Assembly: GCA_028697875.1 (NCBI GenBank)
Contig: JAQVEQ010000055.1
Location: 1 to 14,940 of the forward strand
DNA: 14,940 nucleotides
Reading direction: 5' to 3'
From: Novosphingobium sp.
GTDB lineage: Bacteria; Pseudomonadota; Alphaproteobacteria; Sphingomonadales; Sphingomonadaceae
Translations under genes and position numbers: made by a program
The notes under the pieces: generated by a model
The model's input: the letters and a program-made list of their open reading frames with translations, nothing else
Databases searched by the model: none
What the model was told of the DNA's origin: nothing
Shown: one piece after another, positions 5,890-14,940 of the stretch
How the letters are laid out: each line of letters opens with the position of its first letter
How positions within the stretch are numbered: the stretch's first letter is position 1

Positions 5890-7407
5890 ATGCCCCCGAT
5901 GGCCGACGAAGACCTCCTGATCCGTTCCGACGACACCCTCGCAATCCGCGCCCTGCCCGCCAATATCGAGGCGGAGGCCGCGTTCCTCGGCGCGGTGCTG
6001 ATCGACAACCGGGTGATCGAGGACATGCAGACGCCCTTGCGGCCGGACCATTTCTTCGAACCGCTGCACGCCCGCATCTACGAACGCATCGTGACGCTGG
6101 TGGACCGGCAGGCAGTGGTCACGCCGGTCACGCTCAAGCCCTATTTCGAAAGCGACGAAGCGCTGAAGGAACTGGGCGGGATCACGTATCTCGCCCGGCT
6201 GACCGCCGACGGGCAGGGCCTGCTGGCGGCGCGCGAACTGGCCGAACAGATCTACGACCTCGCCCTGCTGCGCGAACTGGTCACGGTCGGCCGCAACCTG
6301 GTGGAAGGCGCGCTCGACACGTCGGAGGAAGTCGCCCCGCTGGAACAGGTCGAAAAGGCCGAAGCCGCGCTCTACCAGGTGGCCGAAGGCGCTTCGTCGG
6401 GCAACGAGGCGCAAAGCTTCGGCAGCGCCACGTACAAGGCGCTGGGCATGATCGAGACGGCGATCAATTCGGGCGGCCATGTCTCGGGCACCACCACCGG
6501 CCTGACCAGCGTGAACGAGAAGATCGGCGGCCTGCACAATTCCGACCTGGTGATCCTCGCCGGGCGTCCGGGCATGGGCAAGACCTCGCTTGCCACCAAT
6601 ATCGCCTTCAATGCCGCCGACCGCCTGCTGCGCGACCGCCAGGACGGGATTGCCGACAGGGAATCGATCGGCGCGGCGACGGCCTTCTTCAGCCTGGAAA
6701 TGAGCGCGGACCAGCTCGCCACCCGTATCCTCGCCGAACAGGCGGGCATCAGCGGCGAAGCGCTGCGCATGGGCAAGATCAGCCGCGACGACTTCCAGCA
6801 GCTCTCCTACGCCAGCCAGCGGCTGGCCGAACTGCCGCTCTATATCGACGACACTCCCGCGCTTTCGATCGCCGCGCTGCGCGCGCGGGCGCGGCGGCTC
6901 AAGCGGCGCCACGACATCGGGCTGATCGTGGTCGACTACCTCCAGCTGCTGCAAGGCAGCGGGCGCGCCAACGACAACCGCGTGAACGAGATTTCGGAAA
7001 TCAGCCGGGGCCTGAAAACGCTGGCCAAGGAATTGGACCTGCCGGTGATCGCGCTGTCGCAGCTGTCCCGCGCGGTCGAACAGCGCGACGACAAGCGCCC
7101 GCAGCTGTCGGACTTGCGCGAATCGGGCTCGATCGAACAGGACGCCGACATGGTCTGGTTCGTCTATCGCGAGGACTACTACGTCGCCTCGCGCGAACCG
7201 AAAGTCCCGCAGGGCGACGACGACGCCAAGGCGCACGAAGCCCATGCGGCCTGGGCGGCGGAAATGGAACGGGTCCACGGCTTGGCCGAACTGATCGTGG
7301 CCAAGCAGCGCCACGGTTCGACCGGCAAGGTCCGGCTGCGCTTCGAATCCAAGATCACCCGCTTCACCGACCTGGCCGACGACGCGCTGGCCCACTCCTA
7401 CGACTGA
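5890..7407 (+). CDS. dnaB: Replicative DNA helicase DnaB
   Basis: This 505-residue protein is the hexameric 5'-3' helicase that unwinds DNA at the replication fork. The N-terminal DnaB domain begins with ALPANIEAEAAFLGAVLIDN near residue 20 and runs to about 125. After a linker comes the RecA-like core: Walker A GRPGMGKT (225-232), FFSLEMSADQLATR, Walker B LIVVDYLQLL (Asp349), ALSQLSRAVEQR, and LRESGSIEQDADMVWF with KQRHGSTGKVRLRF near the end. All motifs are intact and the length is normal. The ATG at 5890 is used; an in-frame ATG at 5899 is as likely, since GCGGAG (5881-5886) is 3 nt from the first and 12 nt from the second. The stop overlaps the convergent PLD gene by 10 bp. No intein is present. 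Confidence 0.97.
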   Translation: MPPMADEDLLIRSDDTLAIRALPANIEAEAAFLGAVLIDNRVIEDMQTPLRPDHFFEPLHARIYERIVTLVDRQAVVTPVTLKPYFESDEALKELGGITYLARLTADGQGLLAARELAEQIYDLALLRELVTVGRNLVEGALDTSEEVAPLEQVEKAEAALYQVAEGASSGNEAQSFGSATYKALGMIETAINSGGHVSGTTTGLTSVNEKIGGLHNSDLVILAGRPGMGKTSLATNIAFNAADRLLRDRQDGIADRESIGAATAFFSLEMSADQLATRILAEQAGISGEALRMGKISRDDFQQLSYASQRLAELPLYIDDTPALSIAALRARARRLKRRHDIGLIVVDYLQLLQGSGRANDNRVNEISEISRGLKTLAKELDLPVIALSQLSRAVEQRDDKRPQLSDLRESGSIEQDADMVWFVYREDYYVASREPKVPQGDDDAKAHEAHAAWAAEMERVHGLAELIVAKQRHGSTGKVRLRFESKITRFTDLADDALAHSYD

Positions 7408-8621
7408 TAGTCCTGCGCCCGGGGCGGCCGCGCCGCGCCCAGCCCGAGGTTGAGGCGGCGGGTGATGGTGTAGTCCAGCACTGTCACCAGGAACCAGCTC
7501 AGCCGCCAGCGGATCCGGTTGAACAGGGTCCGGCGCGAACGGTCGAGTTCCAGCGTGATACGCTCCGAGGCGGGCAGGTGCAGGGCGACATAGTCGCGCA
7601 GCCGCTGCGCCAGCGCCGCATCCTCGATCCGCAGCATCAGCTCGAGGTTGAGATAGAGGCTGCGGATGTCGAAATTGCCGCTGCCGACATAGACCGTGTC
7701 GTCCACCACGATCAGTTTGCTGTGCAGCCGGCAGGGGGTGAATTCCCAGATCTGCGCCCCGCGCTTCAGCAAGCGGCGGTACAGCGAACGCGATGCGCCG
7801 ATCGTCGCCCCGTTGTCGGACTTGGCGGGCAGGACCAGCCGCACCTTGCCATGCCGCGCGATCCGCGCGATCCGGCCGAGCATCAGCGGCGCGGGCGAGA
7901 AATAGGCCATGATCATGTCGAGCCCGCGGGCGCGGGACAGGTCGTTGACGACATAGCGCGCCCAGGTGGAGGGCGCACGTGTCGGGCCGCCGATGAGCCA
8001 GCGCAGCGGCCCGTCGCCCGGATGCCATTCGCGCACCAGCCGGCGAATCGCGCGGAACTGCGCCTTGGGATCGGCCGTCCACACCGCAAGCTGGTCGAAC
8101 CAGCGCTCGAGCCCGGCCACGGCCGCCCCGGCCAGGCTCATCCCCAGATCGTGCCAGCCGTTTTCGCCGGGCGGGGCGAAATAGTCGTCCTGGATGTTGA
8201 AGCCGCCGATCATCGCCCGTTCGCCGTCGGCGACCACGATCTTCTGGTGGTTGCGGATGAGATAGCGGCGCGTCCAGCGCGGGCTGAAGAAATGGAAGGT
8301 CCCGCCGGCCTCGGCCAGGGGAACGAAGAACGCCGCCCGCGCGCGCGAGCCGAAGCGGTCGACGATCAGGCTGACCTTCACTCCGCGCCGCGCGGCAAGG
8401 ACCAGCGCGTCGCGCACCAGCCGCCCGGTCCCGTCTTCCTCGAAGATGTAGAAACACAGCTTGAGCGTGCGCTGCGCCCCGCCGATCATCGCCAGCAGCG
8501 CGCCCAGCCGGTCGCCGCCCGCCGGGTAGAAAGTCAGTTCGTGGTCATGCACCTCGGCCGAAAAGGGAGGCGGATCGCTGTAAGTGGCATCCATGCGCGC
8601 GGTCCGTTTCCACTCCTCCAT
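7398..8621 (-). CDS. Phospholipase D/cardiolipin synthase-like protein with two HKD motifs
   Basis: This 407-residue PLD-superfamily enzyme probably transfers phosphatidyl groups (cardiolipin synthase type) at the inner membrane. Both catalytic motifs are present: NHQKIVVADGERAMIGGFN (His125, Lys127, Asp132) and LHSKLIVVDDTVYVGSGNFD (His300, Lys302, Asp307). The LKLCFYIFEEDGTGR stretch (about 53-67) is also typical. There is no N-terminal membrane helix as in ClsA, so the layout is nearer ClsB/ClsC-type proteins. A hydrophobic patch WFLVTVLDYTI near the C-terminus may touch the membrane. The ATG at 8621 has no clear Shine-Dalgarno; an in-frame ATG at 8594 is an alternative. Its 3' end overlaps the dnaB 3' end by 10 bp. 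The lipid substrate is inferred from the family only. Confidence 0.88.
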   Translation of the reverse strand: MEEWKRTARMDATYSDPPPFSAEVHDHELTFYPAGGDRLGALLAMIGGAQRTLKLCFYIFEEDGTGRLVRDALVLAARRGVKVSLIVDRFGSRARAAFFVPLAEAGGTFHFFSPRWTRRYLIRNHQKIVVADGERAMIGGFNIQDDYFAPPGENGWHDLGMSLAGAAVAGLERWFDQLAVWTADPKAQFRAIRRLVREWHPGDGPLRWLIGGPTRAPSTWARYVVNDLSRARGLDMIMAYFSPAPLMLGRIARIARHGKVRLVLPAKSDNGATIGASRSLYRRLLKRGAQIWEFTPCRLHSKLIVVDDTVYVGSGNFDIRSLYLNLELMLRIEDAALAQRLRDYVALHLPASERITLELDRSRRTLFNRIRWRLSWFLVTVLDYTITRRLNLGLGAARPPRAQDYQS

Positions 8622-8666
8622 CGGGGGCCGCCCCCGCTATCATCCCGTCCGGTCTCCCTGAAAACC

Positions 8667-8695
8667 TTGACTCTGGACCGGCTCCCCCGTAGTGG
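8667..8695 (+). promoter_or_regulatory. Candidate sigma-70-type promoter of rpoZ
   Basis: TTGACT (8667-8672) is 5 of 6 to the -35 consensus and lies 17 bp before TAGTGG (8690-8695), a weak -10. The predicted start is near 8702, giving a leader of about 35 nt with GGAG at 8727-8730. The region 8622-8736 is the divergent spacer between the PLD gene and rpoZ. Confidence 0.45.
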
Positions 8696-8736
8696 ACCTG
8701 CTTTCCCGCAAGGTCCAACTTTTTTCGGAGTGCCCC

Positions 8737-9081
8737 ATGGCGCGCGTTACTGTCGAAGATTGCGTCGACAAGGTCCCCAACCGTTTCGATCTCGTCCTGC
8801 TTGCCGCCCAGCGCGCGCGTGAGATTTCCGGCGGTGCGGAGCTGACGGTCGATCGCGACCGCGACAAGAATCCGGTCGTGGCGCTGCGCGAAATCGCCGA
8901 GCAGACGGTTCGCCCGAAGAACCTGCAGGAAAGCCTGACCCAGTCGCTGCAGCGCCTGCTGCCCGACGACGAGGACGAAGCGGACGAAATCGGTTCGCTG
9001 AGTCAGTCGGCCGAAGCCCTGCGCATCACCGCTTCGGCGCCGACGCGCAACACCTCGATCGGCGGCGATTACGAAGGCTGA
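8737..9081 (+). CDS. rpoZ: DNA-directed RNA polymerase omega subunit
   Basis: This 114-residue protein is the small subunit that helps fold and assemble the beta' subunit of RNA polymerase. The N-terminal MARVTVEDCVDKVPNRFDLVLLAAQRAREI is the conserved omega core, followed by NPVVALREIAEQTV. The C-terminal part (about 70-114) is an acidic extension with DDEDEADE and a polar tail, longer than the enterobacterial protein but usual in alphaproteobacteria. The ATG at 8737 follows GGAG by 6 nt; the frame is open further upstream but that part has no family similarity. The next gene on the same strand is a ParA-type ATPase. Confidence 0.96.
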   Translation: MARVTVEDCVDKVPNRFDLVLLAAQRAREISGGAELTVDRDRDKNPVVALREIAEQTVRPKNLQESLTQSLQRLLPDDEDEADEIGSLSQSAEALRITASAPTRNTSIGGDYEG

Positions 9082-9175
9082 GCAGGTACCTGACGGACCG
9101 TTGAGCAAAGCATCCCAAGCCCTGCCCCGGATTCCCGGGGCTCCGAGGCCGCCAAGATCGGGCGGACGCGGCAAG

Positions 9176-9919
9176 GTGGGTGCGACAATCGCGATCTACA
9201 GCGTCAAGGGCGGCGTCGGGAAGACGACGCTGGCGGCCAATCTGGCGTGGAATTCCGCCATCACTTCCGGCCGCAAGACCCTGCTGTGGGATCTCGACGC
9301 GGCCAGCGGGGCGGGCTTCCTCCTCGGCGTGGCCCCCGATGCCGGCAAGGCGGCGGAAACGATCTTCACCAAGGAGCGCGATCCGGCCAAGCTGATCCGC
9401 CCGACCGCCTATCCCAAGCTCGACATCCTGCCCGCCGACGAAAGCCTGCGCGCGCTCGACACGCAGTTCCTCACGATCGGCAAGCGCCGGCGGCTGGCCA
9501 AGCTGACCGAAAGCCTGGGCAAGGATTACGACCGCATCCTGCTCGACTGCCCGCCGGTGCTGAACGAGATCAGCGCCCAGGTGCTGCGCGCGGCGGACCT
9601 CGTCATCGTGCCGTTGCCGCCGTCGCCGCTATCGGCCCGGGCGCTCGAGCTCGTCGTCCAGCAGGTGCAGGCAGGCGGCAAGGGCCACCCGCCGATCCTG
9701 CCGGTCCATTCCATGCTCGACATGCGCCGCACGCTGCACCGCGAGGCGCGCGACGCCAACCCGGACTGGCCCGCCATTCCCTATGCCAGCGCGGTGGAAC
9801 AATGCGCCGTGCGGCAATGCCCGGTCGGCACCTTTGCTCCCAACAGCCCGGCAGGCATGGGTTTCGCGAAGCTGTGGCTGGCGATCGAACGCCAGCTGGC
9901 CAAAGTCAACAAAGCCTGA
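9176..9919 (+). CDS. ParA-family ATPase (orphan)
   Basis: This is a 247-residue ParA/MinD-superfamily ATPase, which in this family forms nucleotide-dependent patterns that position chromosomes, plasmids or protein complexes. It shows the deviant Walker A KGGVGKTT (residues 11-18, with signature Lys11 and Lys16), LLWDLDAASGAG (Asp39/Asp41, Walker A' region), and Walker B ILLDCPP (Asp124). The C-terminal IPYASAVEQ and SPAGMGFAKLW segment is typical. The GTG at 9176 is chosen because it gives the usual start GATIAIYSVKGG and family length. A TTG at 9101 would add 25 residues rich in Pro and Arg whose third-codon GC (17 of 25) is lower than in the core. Neither start has a strong ribosome site. 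No ParB or MinE-like partner is next to it. It probably shares the rpoZ transcript. Confidence 0.9.
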   Translation: MGATIAIYSVKGGVGKTTLAANLAWNSAITSGRKTLLWDLDAASGAGFLLGVAPDAGKAAETIFTKERDPAKLIRPTAYPKLDILPADESLRALDTQFLTIGKRRRLAKLTESLGKDYDRILLDCPPVLNEISAQVLRAADLVIVPLPPSPLSARALELVVQQVQAGGKGHPPILPVHSMLDMRRTLHREARDANPDWPAIPYASAVEQCAVRQCPVGTFAPNSPAGMGFAKLWLAIERQLAKVNKA

Positions 9920-9932
9920 GTGAAGCAACGGA

Positions 9933-9977
9933 ACCGGCGCGAGAGCCAGCCCCTGACAGGCCGGCTCCCATTCCGGT
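9933..9977. terminator. Structured inverted repeat between convergent parA-like gene and ftsH
   Basis: An inner stem pairs GAGCC-a-GCC (9943-9951) with GGC-c-GGCTC (9959-9967) around a 7-nt loop, with one mismatch. An outer stem pairs ACCGG (9933-9937) with CCGGT (9973-9977) across symmetric 5-nt internal loops. It fills the 70-bp gap between the two convergent stops, as a shared terminator would. No T-run follows on either strand, so this is tentative. Confidence 0.4.
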
Positions 9978-9989
9978 CGGTCCCGCCGC

Positions 9990-11942
<1,953 letters not shown>

Positions 11943-11971
11943 TGATGTACGGTCCTAAACGCTATCGGCCC

Positions 11972-11999
11972 AATGTAGGGACGGTGCGGTGAATGGCAA
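11972..11999 (-). promoter_or_regulatory. Candidate ftsH promoter (sigma-70-like, overlapping a heat-shock-like match)
   Basis: On the minus strand, TTGCCA (11999-11994) and TACATT (11977-11972) are 16 bp apart, a good sigma-70-type pair placed about 30 bp before the ftsH start. The same stretch reads CTTGCCA, then 13 nt, then CCCTACAT, which resembles the sigma-32 pattern CTTGAAA-N(13-15)-CCCCATNT. Heat-shock control of ftsH is known in other bacteria, so the overlap may be meaningful. Confidence 0.55.
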
Positions 12000-12034
12000 G
12001 GCGATGCTGAAGCGGATTGGCGCCGTTTCCGCCG

Positions 12035-12733
12035 CTAGGCCCCCACCCGCCGGTCGACGATTTTCTCGATCCGGCCGTCGAGCATTTCGATCCTGACGTC
12101 CGCCTGTTCCGCGATTGCCAGGTCATGCGTCACGCAGGCCACCGCCCTGCCCTGGTCGTGCGCCAGCGACAGCAGGCTTTCGACCACCCGGGCGCTGTTG
12201 TGGCTGTCGAGATTGCCGGTCGGCTCGTCCCCCAGGATCAGGGCCGGGTCGTTGGCCAGCGCGCGGGCGATCGCCACCCGCTGCCGCTCGCCGCCGGAAA
12301 GCTTGTCGGGCGTCTTGCCCTCCTTGCCGTCGAGAGCCATCTCCGCCAGCAGCGCGCGGGCGCGCGCCTCGGCCTCGTCGATATCGAGCCGTCCGAGCCG
12401 CCGCATCGGAAGCATGACGTTTTCCAGCGCCGAGAATTCGGGCAGCAGGAAATGGAATTGGAAAACGAAGCCCAGGTGCTCGAGCCGGACTTGCGCCCGT
12501 TCGTCGCCGGACAGCCCGCTCATCTCGTGCCCTTCGAACAGCAATTCGCCCGCGGTCGGCCGGTCGAGCAGGCCAAGGAGATAGAGCAGCGAGGACTTGC
12601 CGCAGCCCGACGGGCCGACAATCGCAGTAAAGCAGCCCGGCTCGATCGTCAGGTCGATGTCGTGCACCAGCACGACCGGCCGCTCGCCGGGCAGGGTGCG
12701 GCCGAGGCCGCGCGCTTCCAGGATCGCGCTCAT
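12035..12733 (-). CDS. ABC exporter ATP-binding protein, LolD/MacB family
   Basis: This 232-residue ATPase powers the permease encoded just before it. It has Walker A GPSGCGKS (40-47), a Q-loop in FVFQFHFLLPEFSALENV (89-106), signature LSGGERQRVAIARAL (145-159), Walker B ALILGDEP (Asp169, Glu170), the NLD D-loop and the switch His203 in VTHD. The Q-loop stretch is very close to that of LolD, the lipoprotein-release ATPase, but the partner genes here (one FtsX-type permease and a HlyD-type adaptor) are not LolC/LolE, so this is more likely a MacB/DevA-type system. The start codon overlaps the permease stop in ATGA (12733-12730), and a GAGG ribosome site lies 6 nt upstream, inside the permease gene. 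It is the last gene of its operon; ftsH follows 92 bp on. Confidence 0.92.
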   Translation of the reverse strand: MSAILEARGLGRTLPGERPVVLVHDIDLTIEPGCFTAIVGPSGCGKSSLLYLLGLLDRPTAGELLFEGHEMSGLSGDERAQVRLEHLGFVFQFHFLLPEFSALENVMLPMRRLGRLDIDEAEARARALLAEMALDGKEGKTPDKLSGGERQRVAIARALANDPALILGDEPTGNLDSHNSARVVESLLSLAHDQGRAVACVTHDLAIAEQADVRIEMLDGRIEKIVDRRVGA

Positions 12734-13980
12734 ACCGCGCCTCGCAGGATGTCGACCGGATCGACCCGGGCGGCCTTGCGCGCGGGCAGCCAGGCGGCGA
12801 CCGCCCCGGCCAGGAACGAAGCCGCCGCCGCGATCGCATATTGGCGCGCGCTGCGATCGAGCGGGATGGTCTCTTCCTCGCCGGCGATGGGGAAACGCAG
12901 CGAGCCGAGGATTTCCATCAGCACGTAGCCCAGCATCCAGCCGACCACGACGCCGATGGCCGCCAGCACGATCCCTTCGACCACGAAGACGAGTTGCAGG
13001 TCGCGCTCGGAAAAGCCGATCGAGCGCATGATCGCAATGTCGCGCTGCTTGTCCGAGACGCTGTTCGACACGACGGTGTAGATGCCGAAACTGGCCACCA
13101 GCAGGATCGCGGAGACGACCGAGTACATGATGACATTGCGCGTCACGAGCAGCGAGAGGAATTCGGACGAGCGTTCCTGCCAGCTTTCCGCCTTGTAGCC
13201 GAAGCGCCGCTCCAGCCGCGCGGCGGCCCGCTCCGCCGCGTAGGGATCGGCCAGGTGGATGCCGATGCGGTTGATGATGAACGGCCGCCCGAGCAGCGAT
13301 TGCGCCTCGCGCAGCAGGACATAGCCGCTGTTGGACGAAAGCTGCGCCCGCCCTTTTTTGAACAGGCCGACGATCCGCATCGAGCGGGCCTTGGACGTGG
13401 ACGTGCTGGCAGCGACGATATCGCCGACCTTGACCCCGAGGCGCGAGGCCAGTTCCTCGCCGATGATGATCCCGCCCTGCACCTTTTCGAGATCGCGCAA
13501 GTGCCCGACCCGCAACTGGTCCTCGATCGTGCTGATCTGCGTCTCGATCTCAGGCTCGATCCCGACCACGGCCAGCGCTTCCTCGTGCCCGCCGAGACGC
13601 AGGGTGACGCCGCCGGTCAGGCTGGGCGAAGCGAGCGCCCCCGGAATCGCGTCGGCCGCCGCGACGATCGCCGACCAGTCCTTGATCCCGCGCACTTCGG
13701 TGCGGACCTTGTAGCCGTGCAGCTCCACCGCGCCCTGGCCGAAGACCCGCGTGCCCGGCTGGGGCGAAGGGCTGCGCAATTCGTCGGACACGATGATGTG
13801 CGGCGCGGATTCGATCAGCTGGTCGATGAAATCGTTCTGGCTGCCGACCATCAGCGCCGAGACGGCGAGGAAGAAGCCCACCCCCACGGCCACGCCGCTG
13901 ACCGCGACGACCGTCTGGCGGCGGCGGCGCGCAAGGTGCCGCAACGCGATGGACACGAGAAACAGGAATCGCCCTATCAT
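12730..13980 (-). CDS. ABC exporter permease, FtsX/MacB/DevC type
   Basis: This is a 416-residue inner-membrane permease. It has a basic RHLARRRR stretch (14-21) before membrane helix 1 (about 24-45), a large periplasmic domain (about 50-280, MacB_PCD-like), then three helices at about 284-306, 329-356 and 381-400. The link after helix 2, SDKQRDIAIMRSIGFSERDL, is the typical coupling segment that contacts the ATPase. The C-terminus RKAARVDPVDILRG is the usual end of FtsX-family permeases. The start overlaps the adaptor gene's stop and the stop overlaps the ATPase gene's start, both by ATGA, so the three are translationally coupled. MacB itself carries its ATPase in one chain; here the two are split, as in DevBCA. 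The transported substrate cannot be told. Confidence 0.92.
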   Translation of the reverse strand: MIGRFLFLVSIALRHLARRRRQTVVAVSGVAVGVGFFLAVSALMVGSQNDFIDQLIESAPHIIVSDELRSPSPQPGTRVFGQGAVELHGYKVRTEVRGIKDWSAIVAAADAIPGALASPSLTGGVTLRLGGHEEALAVVGIEPEIETQISTIEDQLRVGHLRDLEKVQGGIIIGEELASRLGVKVGDIVAASTSTSKARSMRIVGLFKKGRAQLSSNSGYVLLREAQSLLGRPFIINRIGIHLADPYAAERAAARLERRFGYKAESWQERSSEFLSLLVTRNVIMYSVVSAILLVASFGIYTVVSNSVSDKQRDIAIMRSIGFSERDLQLVFVVEGIVLAAIGVVVGWMLGYVLMEILGSLRFPIAGEEETIPLDRSARQYAIAAAASFLAGAVAAWLPARKAARVDPVDILRGAV

Positions 13981-14940
13981 GGACGGACCCTGTCACCGTC
14001 CTCCAGCCCGTCGGGCGGATTGACCACGACCGTATCCCCGTCGGCCAGGCCGGAGAGGATCTCGACCTTTTCCGTCCCTTCGATACCCGTCTTGACCGCG
14101 CGCTTCACGGCTCGCCCGCCCTCGACCGCGAAGACGTGGCCCTGTACGACCGCGCCCGCCGGAACCAGCAGCGCCTGTTCGTGCCGGGCGGTCACGATGT
14201 TCACTTCCAGCGTCAGGCCGAAAGGCAGCGCGGACCTGTCGTCCAGCCCGATCCGCACGCGAAAGGCGCGCTGGGTCGGGTCGCCGCCGGGCGTGATCTC
14301 CGTCACCCGGCCGCGAATCACTGTGCCCGGCATGGCGTCGGTCGACATCAACGCGTCCTGCCCCACCTGCACGCGGGGAATGTCGCGTTCGTCGACCGTT
14401 GCCGTCACCCGCGCGCTGGCCGGATCGCCGAGCTGCATCAGTTCCTTGCCCGGAGTCGCCAGGTCGCCCGGTTCGACATCGCGCTTGAGCAGCACACCGG
14501 AAATCCCCGCGCGCACGGTGGTCTGGTCCAGCCGGGCGCGCAGGGCGGCGGCCGAAGCGCGCGCCGCCTGCCCGGCCGCCACCGCTTCGTCACGCGCGGC
14601 CCTGGTCACCCAGCCCTGCCCGAACAGGGTGACCGCGCGCTGCTGTGCCAGTGTCGCCCCGCGCGCCTGCGCTTCGGCCTGCGCCAGCAAGCCGCGCTGT
14701 TCCGCATCGTCGAGCAGGATCAGCGGCTGCCCCTTGCTCACCCGTTCGCCTTCCCGGACCAGCACTTGCCGGACAGGCGCGGTCAGCCGCGCGGACACGG
14801 TGACCGGATGAGTCGCTTCGACATAGCCGGTGGCATAGACCAGGTCGGCCGCGGGCCCTTTCCCGGCCCTGGCCGTCTCCACTTTCACCGCCCCGCCGCC
14901 AAGCAGCAGCCAGCCGCCCAGCGCCAGCAGGAGCACAGCC
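13977..14940 (-). CDS. HlyD-family membrane fusion protein of an ABC exporter (5' end outside window)
   Basis: This periplasmic adaptor links the permease to an outer-membrane channel. The visible 320 codons begin inside a hydrophobic anchor (LLLALGGWLLLGGG). Then come YATGYVEATHPVTVSARLTAPV and VREGERVSKGQPLILLDD, the first half of the lipoyl-like domain. A short alpha-helical hairpin rich in Ala and Gln follows (about 75-120 from the edge), then TTVRAGISGVLLKRDVEPGDLATPGKELMQLGD, the second lipoyl half. Beta-barrel and membrane-proximal domains follow, with LLVPAGAVVQG and LADGDTVVVNPPDGLEDGDRV. The in-frame GTG at 14936 is within the hydrophobic segment and is probably not the start, since the cytosolic N-terminus is missing. 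The stop overlaps the permease start in ATGA. No TolC-like gene is in the window. Confidence 0.93.
   Translation of the reverse strand, partial: AVLLLALGGWLLLGGGAVKVETARAGKGPAADLVYATGYVEATHPVTVSARLTAPVRQVLVREGERVSKGQPLILLDDAEQRGLLAQAEAQARGATLAQQRAVTLFGQGWVTRAARDEAVAAGQAARASAAALRARLDQTTVRAGISGVLLKRDVEPGDLATPGKELMQLGDPASARVTATVDERDIPRVQVGQDALMSTDAMPGTVIRGRVTEITPGGDPTQRAFRVRIGLDDRSALPFGLTLEVNIVTARHEQALLVPAGAVVQGHVFAVEGGRAVKRAVKTGIEGTEKVEILSGLADGDTVVVNPPDGLEDGDRVRP

Noticed and set aside
4555..8457. A very long open frame (1300 codons) on the minus strand across the cdd, GH25-like, UPF0262, dnaB and PLD genes
   Set aside because: It crosses well-identified genes on both strands in another frame, is extremely rich in Arg, Ala, Gly and Pro, and has no family-like motif. 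It is a product of few stop codons in GC-rich DNA.
5301..8822. A 1173-codon open frame on the plus strand antisense to the UPF0262 and PLD genes and out of frame with dnaB
   Set aside because: Same reason: low-complexity composition, and real genes with intact motifs occupy the region.
12035..14940. LolCDE lipoprotein-release system
   Set aside because: The ATPase is LolD-like, but there is a single FtsX-type permease and a HlyD-type adaptor, which LolCDE lacks.

Overview
This is a GC-rich, densely coding stretch of bacterial chromosome. The gene set points to an alphaproteobacterium, most likely of the order Sphingomonadales: a UPF0262 protein, the sequence style of DnaB, FtsH and omega, a secreted S9 peptidase, and palindromic intergenic repeats. 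This placement is inferred from protein character, not from a marker gene. No insertion sequence, phage gene, CRISPR array, tRNA or rRNA was seen, and most genes are housekeeping.

Layout. (1) 1-1229, minus strand: a thiamine-regulated operon. A candidate promoter leads into a complete TPP riboswitch aptamer, then a hairpin that covers the Shine-Dalgarno (SD) sequence, then a small unidentified four-helix membrane protein, then the 5' part of thiC, which runs off the left edge. (2) 1262-3357, plus strand: a divergently transcribed, exported prolyl-oligopeptidase-family (S9) serine peptidase. (3) 3358-3691: non-coding, with a cluster of perfect palindromes that looks like a dispersed repeat element. 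(4) 3692-4096, plus: a glycine-zipper lipoprotein. (5) 5771-4142, minus: UPF0262 protein, then a membrane-anchored GH25-like protein that appears to lack catalytic acids, then cytidine deaminase, closely spaced as an operon. (6) 5890-7407, plus: replicative helicase DnaB, overlapping tail-to-tail by 10 bp with a phospholipase D/cardiolipin-synthase-like gene (8621-7398, minus). (7) 8737-9919, plus: rpoZ (omega subunit of RNA polymerase) and a ParA-family ATPase without a ParB. (8) 11942-9990, minus: the FtsH membrane protease, with a good promoter. (9) 14940-12035, minus: a tripartite exporter (membrane fusion protein, FtsX/MacB-type permease, LolD-like ATPase) with two ATGA start/stop overlaps; its 5' end is outside the window.

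How the parts work together. ThiC makes the pyrimidine half of thiamine, and the riboswitch upstream would shut translation of the operon when TPP is plentiful. DnaB, omega and ParA serve replication, transcription and segregation or positioning. FtsH, the LolD-like exporter, the lipoprotein and the PLD enzyme belong to the cell envelope. The most interesting items are the complete, readable switching mechanism of the TPP riboswitch, the unidentified membrane protein it directly controls ahead of thiC, the GH25-like protein with lost catalytic residues, and the palindrome doublet at 3432-3577.
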